Assembly (NCBI GenBank): GCA_012034595.1
Contig: JAAUPE010000050.1
Location: 1-44,397 of the forward strand
Source of the DNA: Calothrix sp. CSU_2_0
Lineage (GTDB): Bacteria; Cyanobacteriota; Cyanobacteriia; Cyanobacteriales; Nostocaceae
Reading direction: 5' to 3'
DNA: 44,397 nucleotides
The notes beneath the pieces are model-generated. The model saw nothing but the letters and a program-made list of their open reading frames with translations. It had not been told where the DNA came from and did not search any database. The position numbers and the translations under genes were made by a program. The number at the start of each line of letters is the position of its first letter. Positions within the stretch are counted from its first letter, which is position 1. Shown piece after piece: positions 27,775-34,714 of the stretch.

Positions 27775-28101
27775 TTACATCCGTGACAAAGCAGCTATTT
27801 TCGCAAGTTTTTCCTGAGCTAAACCTTCCAATTCGGTGATATGCAGCCATTCCTCCTTCACCAAGCGAGCAAAAACAAAAATTAGAAACGAATATCTATA
27901 ATCATATTTCCCGTCAATGTCATGTCTTTTCGCGCTCAAAAAATCGTGCAGATTCCACATATCATCAAGCTGTGCGATCGCAACTGCTTTTTCCTGCACT
28001 AATGCCATCAATGCTGTGATTTCTCGCTCGTAAGCTTTATCGAAGGCTTCCTTAGCTACTTCTTGTTCTGTTTTAGACCACTCAGTATCAATCGCTTGCA
28101 T
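27775..28101 (-). CDS. frp: Fluorescence recovery protein
   Basis: FRP binds the C-terminal domain of activated orange carotenoid protein and speeds its return to the inactive orange form, ending phycobilisome quenching. The product is 108 residues. The functional patch is intact: DDMWNLHDFLSAKRHDIDGK, with Trp49, His52, Asp53 and Arg59 corresponding (one-residue offset) to the Synechocystis Trp50/His53/Asp54/Arg60 set. It lies downstream of ocp on the same strand, 189 bases apart with terminator-like hairpins between, so partly independent expression is possible. Confidence 0.92.
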   Translation of the reverse strand: MQAIDTEWSKTEQEVAKEAFDKAYEREITALMALVQEKAVAIAQLDDMWNLHDFLSAKRHDIDGKYDYRYSFLIFVFARLVKEEWLHITELEGLAQEKLAKIAALSRM

Positions 28102-28185
28102 ATCAAATCCGAATTTCTACTTAAAATATACGTATTTAACAGTGTTATCTATTCTACTAGATGACAATCGTCCTCAGAAAGCAAA

Positions 28186-28247
28186 GCGCTCTATATTCAG
28201 AGCGCAAACATGATATTGAAAGCCAAAATCCACAAAAGATTTTGGCT
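28186..28247 (-). terminator. Two hairpins after ocp
   Basis: GCGCTCT-ATATTC-AGAGCGC (28186-28205) and AGCCAAAATC-CACAAAA-GATTTTGGCT (28221-28247) are perfect stems. Read on the minus strand each is followed by T-rich sequence (TTTGCTTT, TTTC). They probably weaken read-through from ocp into frp. Confidence 0.6.
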
Positions 28248-28290
28248 GAGGAAAAGAATAAATTCAGATGCTAATGGGAGAATTTACCCT

Positions 28291-29250
28291 TTAGCGAGCT
28301 AAATTTAGGAGTTCTTTCGGAGATGCGAGTAAGTCAATCGCGACAAAGAAAATTTTGCCATCGGGATTGAGCAAAAATCTCCAAGCAATATTCATTCCCA
28401 CACCAGCACCAAACCAAGGTGTTTGAACTTTACCAGTGACTTTGATTTGGGTGAAACCATTCTCTGCTGGTTCAGAAACTCCTCGTTCGGGAATCAACTT
28501 GAGGTTCTGGCATTCATCCCTAAAGAATCGCATCACTGCCTCTTCTCCAACGATTGGTCTTTGGAAAGGAGGTTGCAGCGCACCGTCGGGTACAAATAAC
28601 TTAATTAATGCCTCAAAGTCGTTGGCATTCATATTATCTATGTAGCTCAACACAGTGGCATTGTCCACACCTTCGATAGTCACTGCTGTTCGTTGTGCCA
28701 TCTCTTTCGGGGGTGTAACTGGTTCCGAAATTCTCGTGTAGCTACCCATCTTATTTACGTCATATCCCATGTCAACAACGGCATTTCGTAATACCGTAAT
28801 TTGCTGACCAGGGTCTAAATTTTGAATAGCTAGCAGAACTGCCGAAGCATTTGCAGAAAGTTTATAACCTTCTGGAATTGGAGCAACAATTCCCTGCTCC
28901 ATCCACTCTCCGAGTTGATACCAAAAACCCAGCTTAATGTTTGGAGACCAAACCGCATAAGCTCGACAGATAGGAGCGTCAGTACGATTGGTCAAATCGC
29001 ACATTGCCTGGGTTTGCTCGAGAAACGACATCTTTTTGATTTGATTGAGCGTTCCTTCAGCCAAAACCATACTCGCGGCACCAGGAGCGGCAACTGTAAT
29101 GGTCTTACCCATTTCTAGATAAGCAAACCAGACTAAGGCAAGTTGGTCTTCAGCACTAAGTTGAGCGAATCTGGCGATTGTTGCTGGAACCACGTCCGCA
29201 GCCAAAGTTCCAGGGAAAATATTACGAGCGGAGTCAATCGAAAATGGCAT
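28291..29250 (-). CDS. ocp: Orange carotenoid protein (OCP1 type)
   Basis: Blue-light sensor that binds a keto-carotenoid and quenches phycobilisomes. The product is 319 residues, full length. The N-terminal all-helical domain carries Tyr44, Trp41, Trp110 and Arg155 (salt bridge and phycobilisome contact). The linker is near 165-190. The C-terminal NTF2-like domain has Tyr203 and Trp290, which hydrogen-bond the carotenoid carbonyl. All residues match the Arthrospira numbering. The presence of frp next door supports an OCP1 rather than OCP2/X type. Confidence 0.97.
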   Translation of the reverse strand: MPFSIDSARNIFPGTLAADVVPATIARFAQLSAEDQLALVWFAYLEMGKTITVAAPGAASMVLAEGTLNQIKKMSFLEQTQAMCDLTNRTDAPICRAYAVWSPNIKLGFWYQLGEWMEQGIVAPIPEGYKLSANASAVLLAIQNLDPGQQITVLRNAVVDMGYDVNKMGSYTRISEPVTPPKEMAQRTAVTIEGVDNATVLSYIDNMNANDFEALIKLFVPDGALQPPFQRPIVGEEAVMRFFRDECQNLKLIPERGVSEPAENGFTQIKVTGKVQTPWFGAGVGMNIAWRFLLNPDGKIFFVAIDLLASPKELLNLAR

Positions 29251-29491
29251 AGTATAGACTGCCTCATTAAGTTTGCAATCAGCAACAAGATTAAGCTAGA
29301 AGCCTTCCAGGAAACATTTACCCTTTGGGTTCAGCAGTTTGCTTGGAAGAATCAATCCTCGAACAACTGCTTCACTTCCCAATCTTAAAATATCATGGAC
29401 TTTTGTAACATAACCAACAAAATAACATTAGTTAGTGGTAGGAAATCCGAACCGAAAAAGAATTGACAAAAGCGTTGTTGTTTGTATTTAT

Positions 29492-30355
29492 TTACCTGGT
29501 TTCGATATCATATAAATCGCAAAGGGTAAGAATTTTTTGTTTGACAAGCGATCGCACGTTTTCTGGAGACACCACCACACAATCTGGTGCATACTGCATC
29601 ACTTCCCGAATAAACCAAAATGTAAACGAAACCCTTCTCAGCACATGCTTGACACGTTGTTGTTCTGGCATCCATTCATTCAATTTATCTTCGGGTTTTG
29701 CTCGGTAAGCAAAAGCCAAGCCATTAAATAAATGCATGGAAACCTCTATTTCCGCTAAATGCGATCGCCATTCCCCATCAATAGTTGTGACGGCAGCATC
29801 TTGAATCCGATCTAAACGCAAACACCAGTTATGCTTTAATTCCTCAATATCGAGATTTCCCTCAGTCTCTTCGCACCAGCAATCGAGGTATTGACGCTTT
29901 TCATGGTTAGTAACTACAGCATGGCGAACTGTAAAATTAAATACGCGATTTGCAGCATCTTCATAGGAAATCTGAAAGGGTTGCTGGCGTAGAATATATT
30001 TATCAACTTGCAAACGCCAAGCTGAGGGTTGTTTTCCTAAAAAATCTCCAATCTCAGTTCGCATTGGTACTGATAGTTCGCCACGTTCTAAAAGTAACTT
30101 GGCTATTTCCCTTGCCTGCTCATTCTGCCCAATATCTATTAACGCACCCATTGCCCGATTTAAAGCACGAATACGACTTTCCGACCAATCATTATTGTTA
30201 CCTATTAGCAACTGACGACGTGCGATCGCTTCTACCAATCTAGATATATTCGGCTTTTCTCCCCATTTCATCCCAAACTCTAACGCTAGAGTTTCCAATT
30301 CGACTTTATCTCTTTCTGAAATTGATAGTGTTATCGACTGACCTTTGCGACTCAT
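29492..30355 (-). CDS. WYL-domain transcriptional regulator of the CRISPR-Cas locus
   Basis: The product is 287 residues. The N-terminus looks like a ribbon-helix-helix DNA-binding segment (QSITLSISERDKVELETLAL, then NISRLVEAIARRQL, about residues 6-52). A WYL-type sensor domain follows (about 118-210: QPFQISYEDAANRVFNFTVR, QYLDCWCEE, LDRIQDAAV) and a conserved WCX-like C-terminus. A WYL regulator (Sll7009) lies divergent to the type I-D genes of Synechocystis and represses the array there; this gene has the same position and orientation. The shared intergenic region contains repeated CGGA(T/C)A sites. Confidence 0.85.
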   Translation of the reverse strand: MSRKGQSITLSISERDKVELETLALEFGMKWGEKPNISRLVEAIARRQLLIGNNNDWSESRIRALNRAMGALIDIGQNEQAREIAKLLLERGELSVPMRTEIGDFLGKQPSAWRLQVDKYILRQQPFQISYEDAANRVFNFTVRHAVVTNHEKRQYLDCWCEETEGNLDIEELKHNWCLRLDRIQDAAVTTIDGEWRSHLAEIEVSMHLFNGLAFAYRAKPEDKLNEWMPEQQRVKHVLRRVSFTFWFIREVMQYAPDCVVVSPENVRSLVKQKILTLCDLYDIETR

Positions 30356-30360
30356 ACAAG

Positions 30361-30462
30361 TATACGGACACTTTTATACGGATATATCTTGCCAACTTCT
30401 ATTTTGAATGGCAATATAAGGATTAACAACAGTTTACGGACACAAACTTAAGCATATATCCG
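30361..30462. promoter_or_regulatory. Candidate operators: repeated ACGGA(C/T)A boxes between regulator and cas operon
   Basis: TATACGGACA at 30361, TATACGGATATAT at 30375-30387 (14 bases on), TTTACGGACA at 30433, and ATATATCCG at 30454-30462, the exact inverse of CGGATATAT. Four copies of one box in about 100 bases, in both directions, sit just upstream of the WYL gene start and the cas operon. Binding by the WYL protein is inference. Confidence 0.55.
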
Positions 30463-30571
30463 ATTAGAGTATTTCTAGTTATTCCAACATCAAAAAGCTG
30501 AAAATATAGATTTGTTAGAACATTAAATAAGTAGGCAAAATAAATATAATCCCTCAAATTATGCAGGAATT

Positions 30572-30730
30572 GTGATTATTCGTTTACCTTCTCGATATAC
30601 TTTTGCCGATTGGCAACAAGCAATAGAGATATTAAAGCAAGGATTAGAGTCAGCAGAAGTTACAGGGAAGCTGTGGATTATTCAAAGTGGCAGTATTCAG
30701 GAATATCGACCAATTGAGCCAGATTTATGA
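30572..30730 (+). CDS. Small protein of unknown function, translationally coupled to cas3'
   Basis: GTG start at 30572 with CAGGA five bases upstream; 52 residues (begins MIIRLPSRYTFADWQQAIEI, contains GKLWIIQSGS and EYRPIEPDL). The stop TGA overlaps the cas3' ATG as ATGA, which is strong evidence for translation. No family is recognised. It is the first gene of the cas operon, so it could be an accessory Cas subunit, a regulator, or a leader peptide that opens cas3' translation. Confidence 0.65.
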   Translation: MIIRLPSRYTFADWQQAIEILKQGLESAEVTGKLWIIQSGSIQEYRPIEPDL

Positions 30731-32914
30731 TTGATGAAAGTATCTACCAAGTTAATTTAAAATCAGTATATTCATCACCAGCAGAGGAGAGATTGCAAGA
30801 TGTCAAATTACCCAATAATTGGTCACTTTCCTGGCATCAAGTAGAAACTCTGAAAGCATTACGCGACCCAAATATCGACGTTATTGTCAACACTGCAATG
30901 ACGGGTGATGGTAAAAGTTTAGCAGCATATTTAGAAGTACTTCAAGGAGAATGTTCTGCGATCGCACTTTATCCTACTAACGAGCTTGCTCGCGACCAAG
31001 AAATACAAATCAAGGGGTATATTGATACTTTTAAACCTGCGAATAATCCCCGTGTAGCGAGATTAAGCAGCGCAGAGTTAGAAGTTTATGCCGAGAATGA
31101 AGGATTGAGAAAAAGTGCAGCAATTTCAACTTTGACCAATCAAAGAGAAGTTATACTTACTAATCCTGATATTTTACATTACTTGCATCGTGGAGCATAT
31201 TTAGTACCTGGTGATAGCCCGGATAAATTATGGGGCAGAATCGATAAGGATTTTTAATTTATTTATTTTTGATGAGTTCCACATTTTCTCTGCACCACAA
31301 ATTGCTGGGGTAATTAACACGATGTTGTTAATTAATTGTACTAATCATCATAAAAAGTTTCTTTTCCTTTCCGCAACACCCGATATAGAATTTATCGATA
31401 AGTTAAAAATAGCAGGTTTTCGCTGTCAAGAAATTAATCCATTAGATAAACATAAATACCATTTTCCCAATAATCAACAGCAAGAACAAGAGTTGCAAAA
31501 TCAAAATTGGCGACAGGTATCACGCAGGGTAAGGCTAAATTTAATTTCTTTAGAACCATCATTTAAAGCGTCGGAAACTTGGATAAAAGAAAACAGCAAT
31601 TTAATTTTGGAATATTTTCAAAGAAACCCAGGTAGTAAAGGTGCAATTATTCTTAATTCCATTGCCGCAGTTAAGCGACTTGTACCATTTTTCCAGAAAA
31701 TTTTTGAAGCACATGGTTTAACTGTTGGCGAAAATACTGGTTTATCAGGAAAATTAACAAAAGAAAAATCACTTTTAGCTGACTTAGTTTTTGGTACGAG
31801 TACAATTGATGTCGGTGTGGATTTTAAAATAAATTTATTAATATTTGAATCTTCCGACGCAGGTAACTTTATTCAGCGTTTAGGACGATTGGGAAGACAT
31901 GACGGTTACGAAAAAGATGGGGAAAAAATTAAGTTTGAGGAATATACAACTTACGCGCTAGTACCAAACTTCTTAGTCGAGCGGTTATTTTTAGGAGATA
32001 ATCCACCTTTAGAAAATACGGGAAATTACGATCGCGCGTTTTTAAATACCACAATTAAAGAGAAGTATCGCCAAATCAACGACTTTCGCGGTTATTATCA
32101 ACGCTGGGGTGCAGTACAATCATTTTACTTATTTCATAAATTGAGCGATCGCACTATTCAACAACAATACGCTCAAAGCCGTGAGAAGTTCCAAAAAGCC
32201 TGCGAAAACGTATTTGGAACAAGTCTCAAATCGATAGCTGGACGTGTATCTGGTTGGGCAAAAGATTGGAAAACTACTTCTGGTAAATCTGGTAATCCTA
32301 TCGCTGAGGATGCTTCTAGTTTCCGTGGTGCGAGTTCCTTGCAATGCGGTTTGTATGATTTGACGGAGGAGAATGAAGCTGACAGATTTAAAACCTACGA
32401 TTTACCTGGAATCCTAGGGAATTTGGAGATAGAAATGTGGACGGAAGCGGGATTTATGCGGACACTTAAAGAAACCGCACAACGTACCGGACAACCCATT
32501 CCCAAGGGTAAATATGAGCATTGTCTGGGATTTATGAAGTTGCGTAGCTATCGTGAGGAGCGGTTGAATTGGAAATTTGTATATCCAGGAGACTTACAAG
32601 GAATTGCAGATGTATGGAAAATCCAAGTTCTGACGGGGATTGAAGTTTGGCAACCCGATAATAATTATGTCAGGGAAATTAACAAACGCTTGAAAAAACA
32701 GGGGTTAGTTTGTTACGTGTTGCGTCATCCAATTGCAGAGGTGAGAAATAGATTACGCTTACCAATGCACTTTCAGCTTTATCCAATATCCGATGAACTT
32801 AGTTTACATGATAATTCCGCACCGTATGCGATCGCGTTTGGTCAGTCTGCGTTGTTGCTGGATACTTTAGCTTACAGGTTTAAGAGTAAGGGGGATGAAA
32901 TATGGATCGCTTAG
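30727..32914 (+). pseudogene. cas3: Cas3' helicase of type I-D, split by a one-base frameshift
   Basis: Type I-D Cas3' is an SF2 helicase without the HD nuclease. Frame one (30727-31257) carries motif I (TAMTGDGKSLAA, residues about 56-67) and motif Ia-like ALYPTNELARDQE. Frame two, used from about 31251, carries motif II (IFDEFHIFS), motif III (FLSATP), GTSTIDVGVDF (motif V) and FIQRLGRLGRHDG (motif VI). Removing one T from the five-T run at 31251-31255 gives DKDFNLFIFDEFH with nothing lost, about 729 residues. If the shift is real, interference would be abolished; I think it is an error. The degenerate mini-array starts 2 bases after the stop. Confidence 0.87.
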
Positions 32915-32915
32915 G

Positions 32916-33016
32916 GTTTCAATCCCTGATAGGGATTATTTTGAGAAAAAAGCTTACGGTTTTAAGCACAGACTTATTCGTTTCAATCCCTAATAGGGAT
33001 TAGTTTAAGTTTTGAT
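32916..33016 (-). CRISPR. Degenerate two-repeat mini-array (CreA-like crRNA gene candidate)
   Basis: On the minus strand, a first repeat (33016-32980) matches the array repeat at 31 of 37 positions with an intact ATTGAAAC handle. It is followed by a spacer-like segment beginning GAATAAGTCTGTGCTTAAAA (from 32979). A second repeat (32942-32916) is identical to the last 27 bases of the consensus but degenerate in its first 10. Both keep the AATCCCT/AGGGATT stem. Orientation is opposite to the main array and the cas genes. A possible minus-strand promoter uses TATATG at 33040-33035. Such a degenerate pair inside a cas operon fits crRNA-like regulatory RNAs. Confidence 0.75.
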
Positions 33017-33058
33017 GTGCGCGTAAAGCCATCTCATATAAAAGAGTTCCATATTAGG

Positions 33059-33111
33059 GTTGAATATGTCAAGGCTTATATGAGGTTGAATAAGTCTAAG
33101 CTTATTATAAT
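33059..33111 (+). promoter_or_regulatory. Promoter with two GTT-flanked sites matching the mini-array spacer
   Basis: TATAAT at 33106-33111 is a perfect -10 box. GTT at 33085-33087 is followed by GAATAAGTCTAAGCTTA, which matches the spacer-like segment at positions 1-10 and 13-17. GTT at 33059-33061 is followed by GAATATGTCAAGGCTTA, matching 1-5, 7-9 and 13-17. The two sites are a 26-base tandem duplication. GTT fits the type I-D PAM (GTH). The protospacer overlaps the -10 box, so Cascade binding would block it. Confidence 0.65.
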
Positions 33112-33236
33112 AGCTAGAAATCGCTTGACATCAGCTTTCGTTTTTTGTAGCGTCAACTTATACAAATTGCTGAAGGTCAGATATAACAAGCATCTGGACT
33201 GATGTGTCTGTATGTCAAAACTTGTAAATTAGGAAA
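33112..33236 (+). other. Possible short transcript or tiny toxin-like ORF under the targeted promoter
   Basis: Transcription from the TATAAT at 33106 would start near 33118. A 25-residue frame from TTG 33125 to 33202 (start LTSAFVFCSVNLYKLLKVRY) is hydrophobic then basic. It is also the tail of a longer frame from 33017. Ribosome sites are weak. It is a candidate for the repressed partner of the mini-array, or simply the 5' leader of the next gene. Confidence 0.25.
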
Positions 33237-33245
33237 ATGCTATCT

Positions 33246-33443
33246 ATGCTTGTCAAGCGAACCAAGCTTGAGAAATTGCTTACAATCCTCAAAGACGGTA
33301 ATTGGCATTCAAGCGATGAACTAGCAGCAAGTGTTAGTTTTCGATTTGGAGACACTGTGTTTAAAGCTCGCAAGAAAGGCTACTTTGTTGAGAAAAGGCA
33401 AGTCGCTTATAACCAGTTTGAATATCGATTATCAGTACAGTAA
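33246..33443 (+). CDS. Small winged-helix-like DNA-binding protein
   Basis: 65 residues from ATG 33246 (AGGA about 11 bases upstream; ATG 33237 is an alternative). The sequence LEKLLTILKDGNWHSSDELA, RFGDTVFKARKKGYFVEKR and NQFEYRLS has the helix-turn-helix plus wing pattern of small cyanobacterial winged-helix proteins. It may be expressed from the promoter at 33106. It is in the same direction as the cas genes. Its role in the locus is unknown; a local regulator is plausible. Confidence 0.6.
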   Translation: MLVKRTKLEKLLTILKDGNWHSSDELAASVSFRFGDTVFKARKKGYFVEKRQVAYNQFEYRLSVQ

Positions 33444-33502
33444 AAAATGCGATCGCTTATGGGGGATTTCTTTAACTAATTTTTCTAACTAAATTTGATA
33501 GA

Positions 33503-33655
33503 TTTCCCCTTTGAAGAGGGAAGTACCAGCTTGCGGTATTAAGCGCAGGTATAAGCAGTCTTAATCCCCAACAGCTTTGCTGATGGTTGAGAAAGTCACT
33601 TAAAAAGCCAAATCTTAAAGCAGTAAGTTTTAGTCAAGCTTCCCTCTTTTCTTAA
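33503..33655 (+). ncRNA. Structured RNA candidate or attenuator upstream of the YhcG gene
   Basis: AAGAGGGAAG (33514-33523) pairs perfectly with CTTCCCTCTT (33639-33648), extended by CTTG/CAAG (33530-33533 with 33635-33638). Inside, CAGC-TTT-GCTG (33572-33582) is a further hairpin. AGAGGGAA can alternatively pair with upstream TTCCCC (33504-33509), a mutually exclusive fold. T-rich sequence follows. No known RNA family was recognised. Confidence 0.4.
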
Positions 33656-33667
33656 AAAACAACATCT

Positions 33668-34696
33668 ATGTCTCCTATGAATAAACCTACTCCAGAAGAT
33701 TATCGAAATCTATTAGTAGAAGTAAAGCAGCGTATTCGTTTAGCGCAATACGCTGCACTAAAAGCAGTTAATCAAGAACTAATTGCACTGTATTGGGATA
33801 TCGGCAAAATGATTGTTACCCGTCAACAAGGTGCAACTTGGGGAAAATCAGTTGTCGAGCAACTAGCAAAAGACTTACAAAATGAGTTTCCAGGTATTAG
33901 TGGATTTTCATCTGCTAATCTATGGCGAATGAGACTTTTTTATGATAACTATGCTGCTGATGAAAAACTCGCACCATTGGTGCGAGAAATTGGTTGGACT
34001 CATAATTTAGTCATTTTAGAAAAGTGTAAAGATGACTTAGAACGCGAGTTTTATATTAGAATGACTCGTAAATTTGGCTGGACGAAAAATGTGTTAATCC
34101 ACCAAATAGAAAATCAAACCTACGAGAAAACTTTGCTCAATCAAACCAATTTTGAGCAAACAGTTTCAGAAGAGATTCGTCACCAAGCAAAGCTAGCAGT
34201 CAAAGACGAATACACATTTGATTTTTTAGAATTAGCAAACGAACATAGCGAACGACAATTAGAGCAAGCAATTTTGACAAGAGTTGAACCATTCCTGCAA
34301 GAAATGGGTGGAATGTTTGCCTTTATCGGTAGTCAATATCGACTCGAAATAGACGATGAGGAATATTTCATAGATATTTTGCTATATCACCGTATTCTCA
34401 AATGCTTGGTTGCAGTCGAACTAAAAATTGGAAAGTTTTTACCTGAATATGTTGGCAAAATGCAATTTTATTTGGCAGCATTAGATGAGAACGTAAAGCA
34501 AGCAGATGAAAATCCATCGATTGGAATTATTATTTGCAAGTCAAAAAATAAAACTATTGTTGAGTACGCATTGCGAGAATCAAATAAACCAATTGGTGTG
34601 GCAAGTTATCAAATAGTTTCCACAGTTCCACAAGAACTTAAAAATCAGCTTCCTGCACCAGAACAGGTATCAAAGCTATTACAGGGAATAGAGTAA
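33668..34696 (+). CDS. YhcG/DUF1016 family PD-(D/E)XK nuclease
   Basis: The product is 342 residues. The N-terminal DUF1016 domain (about 5-160) includes ELIALYWDIGKMIVTRQQGA and the ISGFSSANLWRMRLFYD segment. The C-terminal nuclease domain (about 190-340) has YRLEIDDEEYFIDILLYH followed by VAVELKIGKF, i.e. Asp and Glu-x-Lys of the PD-(D/E)XK core. The start may be 33668 or 33677. It lies 18 bases before cas10d and in the same direction, so it is probably co-transcribed with the interference genes. The family is widespread near restriction, toxin-antitoxin and mobile loci; it is not a standard I-D component. Confidence 0.9.
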   Translation: MSPMNKPTPEDYRNLLVEVKQRIRLAQYAALKAVNQELIALYWDIGKMIVTRQQGATWGKSVVEQLAKDLQNEFPGISGFSSANLWRMRLFYDNYAADEKLAPLVREIGWTHNLVILEKCKDDLEREFYIRMTRKFGWTKNVLIHQIENQTYEKTLLNQTNFEQTVSEEIRHQAKLAVKDEYTFDFLELANEHSERQLEQAILTRVEPFLQEMGGMFAFIGSQYRLEIDDEEYFIDILLYHRILKCLVAVELKIGKFLPEYVGKMQFYLAALDENVKQADENPSIGIIICKSKNKTIVEYALRESNKPIGVASYQIVSTVPQELKNQLPAPEQVSKLLQGIE

Positions 34697-34714
34697 TTTA
34701 TTTCGAGGGAAGAA

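Noticed and set aside
30521-30540. AATAAGT near the cas promoter as a second target of the mini-array spacer
   Set aside because: Only seven contiguous matches, mismatch at position 1, and ATT rather than GTH upstream.
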